Positions 21,346 through 34,600 of a stretch of DNA of 64,000 bases are shown in pieces. Location: positions 1,116,001-1,180,000 of the forward strand of contig CM039185.1 in the NCBI GenBank assembly GCA_008360975.2, written 5' to 3'. Under the pieces are notes generated by a model. That model did not search any database. It was not told where the DNA came from and was given only the letters and a program-made list of their open reading frames with translations. The position numbers and the translations under genes were made by a program. Positions within the stretch are counted from its first letter, which is position 1. The number at the start of each line of letters is the position of its first letter. The stretch is from Lichenostomus cassidix. Its lineage: Eukaryota > Chordata > Aves > Passeriformes > Meliphagidae.

Positions 21346-24029
21346 GGAGAGGAGGAGGGATGTGTCCAGGTGCTGCTGGTGGATCTGATGGACTTGGCAA
21401 AGTGTGGGCTCAGGAGCTGAGGGTGTCTCCTGCCAGGTCCTCTTCAGAATGGAGCTCACCCATTTGTGATCCTCACTTTCCTCTGTTGGGAGAACCCAAC
21501 CCTCCAAAGAAATGCCATGACCTGAGATGTCATTTCTGTATTTCACACTCAGTGTCAGGGTGGAGTTCCCATTTGGATGATTCTTATATTATATCCTTAG
21601 AGGTGCTGGAGCTTTAGGGAAGACCCTTCCTTCCCATGTTCTGCTGAGTATGAATTTCAGGAGAGCAATCTCCGTGTGTTTGAGGAGGCCAGGAGCTGGT
21701 CTCCTGCCTCACAGCCCAACTCTTCCCATCTCATGGCGTGTTTCCTCCAGAGTGCAAATTCCATAGGCTCAGAAGAAGGAATTCCAGCCACTCCAGGCAG
21801 TTATTTGTCTTCACCAGGTGCCCAACTTCTCTGCAAACTCTTGAAATACACAGAAGGAGTTGGAGAAGTGCTCACCTATGACCTTACTGCCATCACTGGG
21901 ACATGGTGGGATTGGACATGGCTCCTGGAGTGTAGGAATGGGAGGATATGGACTTTTTAGGAAGGACAGGCAGTGTGGAGTGGTGGCAGTTGACCAGGAG
22001 GAGTTGGGAAGGAGTCTCAAACCTTCGTGACAAGTTTTCCTTGGCAAACACTGCAGTTATGGCTTCTTCTGCCTCCAAAAACTGCTGATCTTATTCTCAC
22101 CTGACACAGGTGCAAGGTGCTGATCAAACTCCAGCTGAAACCAATCCCTTGATCATTGATTTCGCCTGAAGGTGTGCTGGAATTTAAGAATAAATGCGGT
22201 GCAGTTGGAGGAGCTCAACCTCCACAAACTCTGGCAAAACCCCCCCTCAGCTTGTCCTCACAGAGCTGGCTCTCTTCCTGTAGAGAAAATTCCAGAGAAT
22301 TCAGTGTGTTCAATAATTTTGCTGGTCTACTTCCTATATCTCCTTGGAGTTTATTAAAACTGGTTTTTAGAAAGCAATAAAGTATTTTCAATGAACAGAT
22401 CTCACCCAGGGCTGTGAAATCATCTGTGGCCAGAGCCTGACAAAATCCTGTGGGCCAATGGGTTGTGGATGTTGGGGTTCCTGGCCATGCAGGATCCAAG
22501 CAGGATCTTAGGAGGGAATCAAATTGGGACACTTCCAGGGTGGGGAAGAGGAGAGAGGGAGAAGATAACTCCTCACAGTAGCCCCTGGTGCTAGCTGATT
22601 AACACCAGGGCTGAATTTCACCCCTCAATCAGTAGGAAAACCCTATAAACACCAAAATCTGAGGGAATGTGGAATGAAGTGGGAATTTGGAGAGGTGCTG
22701 AGGCATCACAAAGCCTTTTGGTGAGGGAAAAGTGCCCTGGTTTAAATATAGCAGGGGTGCTGCTGCCCTGAGCTGCAAATAATGAATTTGTAGTGTGGCA
22801 CAAATTGAAAATACCTCAAAAAACTCTGTTCTTCACTTGACACTTCATCTGGGCTCATTTTTCCTCTTTCTTTCCATATTTTTTGGTTTTTACTCGCAGA
22901 AAATGTTGGTTTCAGTCTCAGGACACTGGGGGAAGCATTTCTCACTTTGCTCAAGTGAGACAAGGAAAGGTTTCATTTCAGGCTTGATTTTACGCCACCC
23001 ACAGCTCTCCTGTGTACCAGCAAACCGGAAAGGAGCAGTTCAGGGAAAAGGAGATTTAAATGGGATCTTTCAGTTAAATCGAGGCAAAAAAGTATTTCTA
23101 CTCTTTCCACAGTTTTCCCAGCATGTAAAGGGAAGCAAAACATTTTTGAAGAGAACTGGAGAGAGGAAAAAGTTGCTGTTGTGTTAAGTGGCAAATCCAA
23201 AACACTTCAGTCAGAAAGGGCTGAGAGAAACATTTGAATATTTGGGTACATTTGCAGAAAAATCACAGATCAGATCTATTTTGGGGTATCAACAAGAGTA
23301 TTTTCATCACTCTAAGTGGAGGTTATGGTCACAAAAGATTGTCCAGGCCTCCTCAAGGGAGACCCTCACTGAGCCCTTCTGGTGCTGCTCCTCTCCTGTC
23401 CTGCTCAAGGGGAAGGAATCTCTCCCTTTCCATGTTCTGGATAAGAGGAACAGAATGGGACATGAGGTCCTCAGACCTCCACTGCAGGAGGAATAAAACC
23501 AGAAGACTTCTGTGAAACCAATTTTGGTTGCATTGTCAATGTCTTGGAGATCTTTAGGCCTGAAAGGTCATCCTGGGAGACAAAATTGCCTCATGAATGG
23601 GGCTCTTTGTGAGCCAGCCAAGGCTCCAATCCCACTGGGGTTGGAAACAACCCGGGAAGAAGGGCTGTCCCACCTTCCTTCTGCCCTTTGTGGAGTCTAG
23701 ACATCCGTGTCAATGGAAAAAAGATTAAAAAGGGATGTAAAAGAAGTGTATTTTCCAGTGGCAGGAAAAAGCCAGCTCACCCTTCGAGAATAGAGCAGTG
23801 CCATAGGGACAGGAACTGAGTCAGTGCCATCGCCCAGGACGTGCTGCTGGAGTGGGTGCGCCTGGCTGGGGTGGGCAGAGCGCTTCCGAGGGGAAGGGCG
23901 GCTTCCAACCACGGCTGGAGCCACACCAGCCCAGCAGAAATCCTGGGATATGGGCAGGAATGTCCCTTGGCCACTTCCAACCTATGGAAATGCCAGGAAT
24001 GGGGAACCCTGGAGGGTGGGAACATCCAA

Positions 24030-24088
24030 ATCTATGATCTTGGAGATCTTTTCCAACCTTAGCAATTCTATGGTTTTGTGACTCTTGG
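24030..24088 (+). mobile_element. Short CR1 LINE 3' remnant
   Basis: 'gatcttggagatcttttcca' followed by a 'caattctatggttttgtgac' tail is the end of a CR1 copy. Confidence 0.7.
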
Positions 24089-24556
24089 GTTCTTTCCCCT
24101 GAAGAGTCAAAGTCTGGCTTGGGATGGGGTATGGAGTGGAGGAAAAGGCAGGAATAAAGTCCTGCTTGACTGAGCGATCTTCAGTCAAAGCCAACCCCCT
24201 GATCTTGGCAGGGTTGAGGGCACAGCTCCTGCAAACATGGCATGCAGCAGGTTCATGTCACACTCACCTCACTGCATTCTTCCTGCTGCTCCTCCCTTTC
24301 CCAGCAACAGTCTGGGGTTATTAAAGCAAAATCATCAAATTGCCAGCTCTGTCAACAAAGAAATGCCATACATCAAAATCCTGGGCCAGATTCTCCACAA
24401 AACACAGCTGGGATTTAGCACCTGAGAGTGACTGAGCTGTGGTGTCCAGCTGGACAACCTGGTCTAGAGCCATCCTGGAGTCCCCACATTCCTGCCAGAG
24501 GGATGGCTGGGTGACAGCAACTGGGCCCTGATCCAAAGCAGATAATAACTCTGTTA

Positions 24557-24690
24557 AATCCCAGAACTGCAGATGGTTTTGGGTTGGAAAGGACCTCAAA
24601 CCTCATCTTGTTCCACCCCTGCCATGGGTAGGGACACCTTCCACTATCTCAGGGTGCTCCAAACCCTGTCTAACCTGGCCTAGAACTCTT
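24557..24690 (-). mobile_element. CR1 LINE 3' fragment
   Basis: Reverse CR1: 'ggttttgggttggaaaggac' and 'gggacaccttccactatctc'. Confidence 0.88.
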
Positions 24691-26572
24691 TGTCATTTGC
24701 TGCACATCTCCCTCATTGTGAGTCCTGGTGCTCCTGGGAGCTGCCTGCTCTGAACAGCAGCACAGAACTTATGTCCCTAGGGAATAAATGGATTATGTAC
24801 AAAGTCTTGGAGGAAAAAGCAGCTTTTCAGAAATTGAGTTTCTTGAGACTTAGCAATAATTAATGGGATTAGTTAAATCAGGTTGTGACTTCATCATGTT
24901 CCTTCCCCTCTGATTTGAAGACTTCCATCCCCTGTTTTTGCAGGACACTGCCAGCTGCGGCTGAGGGAGGAAAGGGTCTGTGGGAGCTGCATGCTTGGGC
25001 AGACACTGGTGGGTTTATGGGATCACTGTCACCTCAGTGCCAGTGGATCCCAAGGGATAACAGAGCAGTCAGGGCAGGGGGTCTTGTGGGGCTGGATGGG
25101 GAGGTCTGCCCTGAACATCCAGTTCTGCAGCTCTAATAAATACCTTGAGTGACAATCTTGTGTTCAAAGGCTCGGCATTGTCAGATATTGTGAGAACTTT
25201 TCATTCCTTCCTGGAAAACACAGAGATCTCAGTGACAGTATTATCTCTTTCTAGATAGCAAAACCCAGGAATTTCTGCAAATTCTTCTGCTCTGGCCATG
25301 AGATGGATGTCAGGGTTGGGACAGTTGTCCTGAGAGAGCTTCATCTGTCCCCACAGCTGTGAAACAGAGTCACTGAGGTCCCTCCATGGCCCAGGCACCT
25401 CTGAGGAACTTCATGTTCTCACATCCTGCTGCAGAAGGTTTTTTTGAACATCTCTCTGCCTTGGCTCTCTGCAGTTCTCAGGGGAACAGGGGCTCAGGGT
25501 TCCATCCCAAATTTAGAGACATCCACTGGTTTCTCTTGGTCACCCAGGTTACCCAGAACCAAAACACAGCACGTCATAAGAGATTTTCCTCCTGAGCACC
25601 CTCATTCTCACACCCCATTTTTCGTGTGACCCACCCAGCAGGAAGTAGCATGGGCCTTTTGTGAGGTGTTTACTGTTCCGTGAGGAGGTTCAGTAAATAC
25701 CCAACTCCAAATTCCTTCTCTGGCACGGCACCAGTTACTGGAAATGCTACAACCCCTTCCTCTTTGACCTGCTGTGTATCACTGCTGGTTTACACCACAA
25801 AATCACTCTCTTATCTGCTAAATTAATGTGGACTCAGGTGATCATTCCCATTGCTGTGGATTCCAGCATGACCCTGTGCACTCAGTGAAAATTCCTTAGA
25901 GGACCTTAGTTTCCTTTCAGGAATTCTTTAGAACCCAGAGGGTGGATGGATACCAGCAGCACTGACCCTACCTGACCACACTCACCTTATCTCCTCAGAA
26001 TTCCCCAAAGTCCCCAAACCACCTCTGGCATGCTGTGCCTGCAGCCTTCCCAAGGTCCCTGTTGTCCCACACTGGGTTATCAGATTCTGCATGACCCAAG
26101 GGGTCCCACAGATCCCCATCCCCCTCCTTCCCAACCCTACAATGCCTCCAGGCCCTCCTTCCTTGCAAAACCTACCGAGTCCTAATTGGAAGCACAGGAG
26201 TCTCTTGTGGGAATTAGAAATGGCAAAAGAAGTGAGGAATAAGGACGGGATAAGGGAGGAGCAGGCATGGAAGATTGCTGCTGCTTTGGGAGTGAAGAAT
26301 AAACCAAGTCCAGATGGCTGGACTGGTGATCTTTCCAAGCTCAATGTGTCCATGATTCCATGACCACTGGGACGTGGAATACAGGCTCCTTGGCCACAGA
26401 AACAGCTTGGCTGGGCTTTCCATTTCATGATGATCCTGTTCTCCATCTCACCTCCAAGGTCTGGCTCCCCAAGACATGAGATGTGAATCAAAGGAAGGTG
26501 CAGCCTTGTCCAGCACTCTTCATTGCTAAACCTTTGATATGAACCACAGCAGCTCCAGGGGGTCATCACTGA

Positions 26573-26665
26573 GCAGCCTGGTCCCCTGGAGATGGCCCTG
26601 CCCATGGAGGGGTGGAATGAGACGAGCTTTAAGGTCCCTGCCAACCCAAACCTGTCTGGAGTTTT
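26573..26665 (+). mobile_element. CR1 LINE 3' remnant
   Basis: 'gcccatggaggggtggaatg' and 'taaggtccctgccaacccaa' mark a sense CR1 end. Confidence 0.8.
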
Positions 26666-26973
26666 GGGATTACTGAAATGGGTTTTGCACAGCAGAGAGT
26701 GGATCCTTTGAGGTCGCCTTTTCTGCAGTGCTACAGATTTTGGAGATTTTTTGAACTTTCTGGACATGCTTTGCCCAGTACAATTCCTCTTTCCCCTTGA
26801 GGAAGTGAGTCCCACCAGGTTCCTGGTGGATGAGTAGGAGTTGGTTGTGTACATGTCTCCACAGCTTGGTTTTTTCCTGCTACTCTGAACGAAATTATCT
26901 TTAAATTGATAAAACGCAAATTCACGGAGCTGTGACCTCAATGCCTCCAGGAAGGTGTATTTTCTTGCCTCAT

Positions 26974-27015
26974 AAAATTATCAGACAAATAAAATTATCA
27001 GACAAATAAAATGAT
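26974..27015. repeat. Two-copy 20-bp AT-rich direct repeat
   Basis: The unit ataaaattatcagacaaata is repeated in direct tandem twice and begins a third time. It has no evident function. Confidence 0.8.
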
Positions 27016-28281
27016 TTGATCAATCCATTAAAAGAAACCCCAAGAAGAAGGAAGGAGACAGGTATGGGCAGGGCAGAACCAAAACCAGATAGCGCTGGCC
27101 TGATGTGGGGCAGCTCCGGGAAAGGGAGGCACCAACTCCTGACCTAGGAAGGACTTTCTTATTTTTAGACCAAACCATGACTGGTGAATGCTTCCAGCTG
27201 AGAGCCCAGCAAGAGGATGAGTTGGTTCCTTGTACCAAGACAGAGATGGAAATCCAGTTCTCTGGAAAGCTGAGCTGAGCAAATCCTGCTTTCCTGAGAA
27301 AGGAGACACCGCAGAGGTGGTGGTGATGCCCAAAAGTGCTGTCACCCTCCATTGGTATCTTGGTCCCAGAGCAGGCCTGGCCAGGAGGGCTGCATGGTCA
27401 TCCCTCAATATTCCCTTCCCAGGCTCCAGCATCATTGCTGGAGCAGAGATGGAATGTCCTGCATCCCACTGATGCTGGTGCAATTTAATTCCTTGAAAAT
27501 ATGAACGCTCAGTTTTGCACCAGCTTTTTTCACCAGTGTTTCTTTTAATAAAATAATTAATAAAGTAATGTCTTATTACCTAAAGCCTCCTCTCCCACGT
27601 CTGCCTCTGCACCTCCTTCCCTTTCCCATCTGACTGCACACACAAGGGCTGCTCCTCCCTGCCATCCCTGAAAACCATTTCATTGGAGCTCAGCTCACTT
27701 TGGAGCAAACACCAAGATGAGAAGGGGGAAATGGATAAAACTGCCCACGGGAGAGATTTAGGGGCAAATATGACAAGGTTTTCATCCTTTACCCCTGACT
27801 GTGGTTGACATTGCTGCTTCCCATTGGGAAATGAGCTTTCCCCATTGGGAATGAGATTTCTCCAATGAGTAGCTTAATGGAAAACACAACAAGAGGCATT
27901 AAAAATTAGCAATAATTCTGATGAAAGGCCCCTGTGTTTAGAGAGCCTGACTGAAGGAATTGGCGGCTCCTGTTGTTGATCTAAGGGAGGTGTGTTTGTT
28001 TCCCTCTAAACTTGCAGAAACACCAGCAGAGGCTGTCAAGACCTGAAGTATTTACTTGGGAAGTATTGTGGGAATGTGACAATGGAGATGTTGCTCCAGC
28101 TCCCAACTTTCTTGTGCTGAGTTTGTGTGTCAGAGTCTCAGCATGGTGCTGCTCTCACCTGTGGGGGTTGAGATCGAAGACATTTTCAGCCTAATTTGTC
28201 CTGGGAAGTGCTCAGAGCCTACTGATGAATTCCACCATATGGAATCCACGGCTAAAGTGGCAGAGTCAACAACATAAGCAA

Positions 28282-28408
28282 AGAATCCCAGAATTATTTG
28301 GGTTGAAAGGGAACTTAAGAGATCATCTCCTGCCATGGGCAGGGACACCTTCCACTGTCCCAGGCTGCTCCAAGCCCTGTCCAGCCTGGCCTTGGACACT
28401 TCCGGGGA
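28282..28408 (-). mobile_element. CR1 LINE 3' fragment
   Basis: Reverse CR1: 'gccatgggcagggacacctt' followed by 'ccagcctggccttggacact'. Confidence 0.9.
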
Positions 28409-28616
28409 TGGGGAATCTCCAGTATATTCCTACTGTGAAAATGCCTATTTGTTAAAAGGCTGTGAACTGCAGTATTTCACAATAACATTCATTCTTTGCT
28501 GTTTATCTGGGATTTACTGTGATCTCTCAACCAGCAAATCTTTGCTCCGCAACCTCCAGTGATGTTGGTCAGAAATTCCCAACATTCCCAATATTTATGC
28601 AAGGCACAAATAATGT

Positions 28617-28710
28617 GATCCAGTGGAAGGTGTCCCATGGCAGGGATTGGGAACTGGGTGATCTTTACAATCCCTCCCAGCCCAAACCCTTCTGGGATTC
28701 CATGATTGCT
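28617..28710 (+). mobile_element. CR1 LINE 3' remnant
   Basis: 'ggaaggtgtcccatggcagg' and 'aacccttctgggattccatg' mark a sense CR1 end. Confidence 0.8.
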
Positions 28711-29285
28711 TCAAATCTGTTTTTGAAGGGAAATAATCCTCTTTATTTAGCGGCAACACTGAAAAATCAAATTTGTTTCCTTCTTTGCAGCAAGGAGAGG
28801 TGGGAGCTTGTTCCTTGCACAAACTGATTGTGCAGTTTACTGTGTTAAATAAAAGCCTCTGTTTTTCCTTTATATCACCTGATGGTGGAAAACAGGTGCA
28901 GAGCAAACACCTCTGACCCATAATTACTCCTGAGTCACCAGAACACTCATGAGACGCAAATGCCAAAGTGAGCAGCCCAGACTATGGTGAATGTTTGGGT
29001 TTTCTTTTTCCTCTAACATAATTTGTTTGCCTTCTTATTCGGTAAATCATAAAAACTCAATTAGTCCATTAAATTTTACACCCCTGTCTGTCAGCTGCCT
29101 GTAAGTACAAACAGTTTATTGATTTCTTTGTGCTCTGCTGGGAGGGATTCTTTGCATAAGCACCTTGTAAAAGGAAATACTGATCCTGGTTCTCCCCGGA
29201 ATGAAGCCATGGTTTGAAACTCCCATAATTTTCTTATCTTGCTGCACTTATAGCACAAATTCTGGATTTGTCATAGCTCTGGTTG

Positions 29286-29344
29286 CAATCTGTTTCTATT
29301 TTCGTCTCTGATTTCAATCTGTTTCTATTTTCATCTCTGATTTC
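29286..29344. repeat. Two-copy direct repeat, about 29 bp
   Basis: caatctgtttctatttt followed by c(g/a)tctctgatttc occurs twice in tandem with one mismatch. Confidence 0.8.
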
Positions 29345-29820
29345 CAATCACGGTGCTCCCCAGTGCTTTCCTCAAGGGCTGACACATCAAATGCCCCATT
29401 TACCTTCTACAGAGCTCCAGGGGTAGCTTTTCCATCCTTGCCTGGATTTAGCAAATCCTGGCTGTTTGGTGTGAGCAGTCAAGGGGCAGCTGGGGAACTC
29501 CACATCCTTCCCTGGAGCTGACACATCCCATGGCACCAACATGGAGATGCTCTAACACAGTCCCAGATCACAGGTCAAGAAGTGACCTTCTCCTTTTTCA
29601 CTTTCTTGGGATTTTTTTGCTGTTCCTGAAGTTTTTAGCCAATATTAACAAACCTCACTTGCTCAGGAAGTTCAAGTCGTTTTTCAAGCATTAAGGTATT
29701 TAAACATGAGAGGAGTTCCGTGTTGTGGGACTTCACCACATGCCTTACAGTTAAGCCTCTGCTGGGTGGTGATGAACCTCAGCTGGCACTTCAATCCAGT
29801 CATTAAATAAGTGTTTATCA

Positions 29821-29925
29821 CACAACCATGGAATGGTTTGGCTTGGAAGAGACCTTAAAGCCCATCCCATTCCAGCCCCTGCCATGGGCAGGGACACCTT
29901 CACCAGCCCAGGTTGTTTAGCTGTG
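29821..29925 (-). mobile_element. CR1 LINE 3' fragment
   Basis: Reverse CR1: 'ccatggaatggtttggcttg' and 'gccatgggcagggacacctt'. Confidence 0.88.
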
Positions 29926-30287
29926 CTAAGGTATCTGCAGGGAGGAGAGCCTGACTAAATTCCACTTCCAGATGCTGGCACGGGCTGGGAAACCACAGGA
30001 GGATGGGAATGCCCAGCTGTGCCCGAGTGGGTTTGCAGGGTCAGGAGGCTGCGGGGTGAAGGGGAGCCCTGTGTTCCATCCCAGGAACAGCTGCCAAGGA
30101 CCTTTGACCAGGAGTTTGGGGAGCTGCTTGAATGAAACAACATCCGTGACCTGGAGAAAGAGCAAAAGCTGCTATTTCTGGTGACTTCTGAGTGCAAATG
30201 GAATGGCAGCACCAGCTGGACAACAACGGTGGTGCCAAAGCAATCCAGGGCTGGAGTTGGTGTTGACATGTCAGCAACGAGGCGTGG

Positions 30288-30388
30288 GAGGAATCCATCC
30301 CCAGAGCTCCCAGATTTTCCTGCCCAGCTCCCACAGCAGTGGGAGGAATCCAGCCCCAGGGCTCCCAGATTTTCCTGCCCTGCTCCCT
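30288..30388. repeat. Two-copy direct repeat, about 57 bp
   Basis: The segment with gggaggaatcca(t/g)cccca and gctcccagattttcctgccc occurs twice in tandem with a few mismatches. It explains the open frames crossing this stretch. Confidence 0.75.
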
Positions 30389-30865
30389 GTCCAGTGAGCA
30401 GGGGGGATGTGGCCTGAGGGAGAATTCGGTGAGCAAGATGCTCCAAAACAATGATAAGAAGAGAAGGGAAAGGTCTTGTCCCCTGGGAGGTGGGAGCTGG
30501 GACTGTGGCTGTGCTGAGGGAATGATCTCCCTGCCCAGAGCAGGAGGGAGGCGAGGGAACAACGGTAGGGAACTGGCAGAGATCTCCCACTTGGATACTG
30601 CCTCCAGGACGGGAAAAACACTACAGAAAACCACAATCTGTCACGCACCTCGCAGTGTTTTGAAGCCTTCGGCTCTAACTCATTGTTTCCTTTGTTGAGG
30701 TTTGTGTTTAGCGAGTGAATTCCCTCATCCCTGGCTCCCCCTGGAGCTTGTTTGCTTTGGGAGAGAGGGAGGTTCTGTTCTCTGCTCTTGGCAGAAACTT
30801 CTGCTCCTCCACAGCACCTAACCTGGGGATCAGGGTGGGGACAGCCCTGGGGCAGCAGCACTCAG

Positions 30866-30930
30866 CCAGGGGCCAGGTTTGGAATGAGATGATCCTGAGG
30901 ATCCCTTCCAGCCCAAGCCATTCCATGACT
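30866..30930 (+). mobile_element. Short CR1 LINE 3' remnant
   Basis: 'ggaatgagatgatcctgagg' then 'cccttccagcccaagccatt' matches the CR1 3' terminus. Confidence 0.75.
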
Positions 30931-31226
30931 CTCCAAACCCTCGGCAGCCCCCAGCTTGACCGTGGATCTTCCTTTACATTTTCAAGGAATTGAGTGCTCT
31001 GGGATGAGCTGGAGACTCACTTGGGCCAAGGAAGGAAAGGATGGGAAGGTGCCAGGGAAGGAATGGGGTGAGTGATTTGCTGTAAATCCCCTGTCAGAAT
31101 TGCACCTTCCAGTGTTTATTCCTTCCCCTGCTGTTTAGTCATGGAGCTTTGCCATTTTGGGAGGATGAAGAGTTCAATGGGGATCAAAGGAAACTCAAAG
31201 CCTTTCCTTATGTTCCAAAAAGAGGA

Positions 31227-31232
31227 TTTATT
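31227..31232 (-). terminator. Gene B polyadenylation signal
   Basis: TTTATT on plus (AATAAA on minus) lies about 390 bp beyond the gene B stop codon, a plausible 3' end for its transcript. Confidence 0.5.
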
Positions 31233-31618
31233 TAGTGGGTTTTGAACTTTAAAGTACATAGATGTGAGTGTTGTGGAGAGGGATGCTCAAGCAACCATGA
31301 CATTCACAGTCCGATGCACTCCGGAAATGCAGGAGCTCTGGGAATTCCCACAGTAAAGCATTAGCTCCTGATCCTGCTGGCACTCCTTGGGCAGCTCTCC
31401 CAGAGATTCCAGGCACTTACTGGGGATAAACAACACATCACTGCAGAAAGCTCCCAGGAGAGGCCCCAGGTGGGGAAGTGCTGCACTCCCAAGGAGGTAA
31501 GAGCTGGATAAGAGAAGGAATGGCTCCCCAAGGCCATGTGCTCCAGCAAAACATGGGACAGTTCATGTTTTTAGGGAGAGCAGACGTTGTTCCTATGCTC
31601 AGGGAAGGTTCCTTCAGT

Positions 31619-34600
31619 TCAGACCACTCTGTTCTTTGCCCTTTCGAAGATCTGCATCACTTTTCCTGCTGGGATGCAGCCTTCCCGCACGATGGTGATG
31701 CCACCTTCGCAGAGGGAGAACAAACAAGTCAGGACAATCCCCAAAGGGGCACAGAAAGGAGGAGAAAGGAACATCTTGCACCAGCAAAGCCACTCAAAAC
31801 AAAGTTGTGTGGAAGGACCAGAGATTTGTCAGAAAGTGAAACCACCAACCAACACTGACCTCACACTTTGTTCAAGGGTTTGGTTACCCACTAATGAATC
31901 TCTCTCAAATGTCAGCCCAGAGCCACCCAGGACACCTCAGTGTGTGCTGCAGACAAGCTCCTGTGCCACCCTCATGGTGGTCACACCATTCCTTCCAGCA
32001 AAAACTGGAAACCAAACCTTCCTTCCAGCAACACCCACCCTCCTTCCAGCAGCACCAAACCCTCCTTCCAGCAGCACCAAACCCTCCTTCCAGCAGTGCC
32101 CACCCTCCCACTTGGAATGTTTCCACCCTAACAAGGCAGCTTTTCCTTGCACAGCTGTGCTTGTCCTCCTGCCTTGTTCTCTGTCAACACAGAGATCCTC
32201 CTGGGACATCTTTTGTTTCCTTCTCCTCATCAACATGTTTGCAAATATCCAAGCACTCAAGAACTGTTACTCTTGGAGCACTCTGTGCTGCCAGATTGAT
32301 ACAGGGAAAGGCATGGAAACATCCCAGGAAAATGCAATTGCTGACACAAAGGGTGGTTCTCACACTCACTTTCATCAATCTTGGTGCAGTTGACCACAGT
32401 GGATGCCACCACCTCATCAGACTCTCCATCACAGAGAACACCCTCCAGCTTATGGCCAAGGCGCCTGTGGGGAAAAAAATAGCAACAGCCCTTCAGAGAA
32501 CTTGCTGTGACCTCGTGCTGAAGCTCCCCTCTGTGCAGGACATCAAACCAAGGTCTGCCACCACTTAACCGGGTGGGTGGCACTGCCAACGACCAGGTAC
32601 TCACGAGATGACCATGTCGTGGTGAGTGCTGTCCACCTCCCCGCTGGGGTTGGCCGAGGTGATGGCCAAGGGGCCGGTCATGTCGATGAGGTGCACCAGG
32701 ACCGTCAGGTCAGGGACTCGGATCATGATGCTGTCCTGGGTTCCCACCCTGCTGTAGCCTGCTCCAACCCCTGGAAGGACAGGCAGAGGATGTTGGCAGA
32801 GGCACAACCCCTGTTGTGGCACCAGGGTGGATTTCCTGCTGCCTTTGGAAGTGGCCCTGCTCCATGCACCCAACTAAGTGTGAGTGTCTTTGTGGACGTC
32901 CATTCCTGAGCAGAAATCCGTGACAGCAGAGGTGCAGTTTGGGGTCCAACAGGGCAAAAAGGAAATGATTCACAACTGGAGACAGCACAGACTCCCAGTG
33001 TACTCTTTCCATGGACTCAGGATCTCCCTATATCCCAAAGTCTGGCTTCTTGTGACCACTGCCCACCCTCCCATCCTCCACCACCTTCCTCTGCCTGTTA
33101 AATGTGGGTAACTCAGAATCAGCTGGGTTGGAAAAGACCTTTGAGATCCAGTCCAACCTGTGACCCAACACCACCATGTCACCCATGTGTCACTGAGTGC
33201 CACATCTCTTAAGCACCTCCAGAGATGGGGACTCCATCACCTCCCAGGGCAGTCCCTGCCAATGCCCAATCACCCTTTCTGTGAAGATTTTTTTCCTGAT
33301 GTCCAACCTGAGCTTCCCTGGCTTGAAACCATTCCCTCTCCTCCTGTCCCTGTTCCCTGGCTCAGCCTGACCCCCTGGCTGTCCCCTACTATCAGCAGCT
33401 GTGCAGAGCCACAAGGTCCCCCTGAGCCTCCTTTGCTCCAGGCTGAGCTCCTTTCCCAGCTCCTTCAACTGCTCCTCATAGGATTTGTATTCCAGCTCCT
33501 CCAGTTCCCTCATTCTGCACTATTTCCATGGATTCCCAGGAGCCAGGGTTGAGGTGAATCATCCCAGTGCTCACAGTGCCTGACTGTGTCCATGTGGTGG
33601 GACGGCAGAGGCGATGAGCAGGGATGACCATCAGAACCCTCTCATCCCCTGGATGCTCCACCCTGGTTTGCTCATTCCCAGTGAACAGCGAGGGGCTTGA
33701 AGAGGGGACCCTCCCAGGCTGAGGAGCCTCCCTTGCTTTTGGTCAAAGAACTCATCCTGCTGGCTCCCACTCTTAATGAGTCATTCCAGCTGATTAACAC
33801 CCTCTGCTAAACATTCATCTGCAAGCTCCAGAGGGGATTTCGTAGGATAAAGTGACCAGAATCTCTCCCCATCTCATCCCAAAGAGTGTTGGGTTTGCAG
33901 ACCTGCTGTGCTGAAAACATGAATGGGGGACAGAGGGGTTGTCCTGCTCATCTCACCCAGCTTCTTCAGCCACTCTCCCTTCCGGATAATGCAGCCGATG
34001 CCACCGGGATAAACATTTTCCATGAATTCCCAAAGCAGGGGGCTGATGGGTGGAGAAGCTGCTCGCAGCTGCTCCAGGTTGGAAATAAAGATACAGATGG
34101 GCTTCTCTTGAGGCCTGTCCTGAAAAAAAATTGGGGGAAAATAGATGAAGAGGGAAAGTTTGCCTGAAGAACCTCAAATCCCACTGGAATCCTGATTCTT
34201 CCCAGGGAACAGGAGCTCCAGGCAAGGAAGATGCTCTGTCTGCACAAAATGATGAGCAGAGGAGGAGACTGTGATTGGTGCCACAGCTCAGATCTGCACG
34301 TGCAAATTGAGGAGGAGACAGAACAGCAGCCTGCCTTCGGGAACCTCTGGGATGCATCCAAACCCCCTCGTTAGGCATATCCATCACAGGGACAGCAGGG
34401 CTCCACTCATTATCAGCACTTTTTGGATCTCACACCAGGGGCCTGATTATTTCCAGACTTCTGCTGGTGCAAACTGAGGTCAAATCCACAAATTTGTGAT
34501 GGGATAAGGGGTGGAGAGATCAACTCCCTGCAAACAAACATCTCCATTATCACCCCTTCAGTGCTTTGAAGGGGTTTGGTGTAAAACCAACAGTGGAGAT

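Larger units (their letters stand above)
20860..31618. other. 10.8-kb gap between the convergent tails of genes A and B
   Basis: No exon with a recognisable protein is visible on either strand. The region has AATAAA candidates for gene A (22189-22194 and 22376-22381), nine CR1 remnants and three short local duplications. The longer open frames (319 codons minus at 25982-26941; 211 codons minus at 29955-30590) give compositionally biased peptides without domains and run through repeats. Noncoding RNA genes cannot be excluded. Confidence 0.5.

Noticed and set aside
23340..23700. Possible exon or repeat in the gene A-gene B gap
   Set aside because: It reads like degraded repeat-derived DNA with no coherent frame; too weak to list.
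25982..26941. 319-codon minus-strand open frame
   Set aside because: No domain, biased and irregular composition, runs through a CR1 remnant at 26573-26665, and shows no paired splice signals or conservation to a known protein.
29955..30590. Overlapping 196-211-codon minus frames
   Set aside because: Caused by a 57-bp direct repeat and Pro/Ser-rich composition; no recognisable protein.
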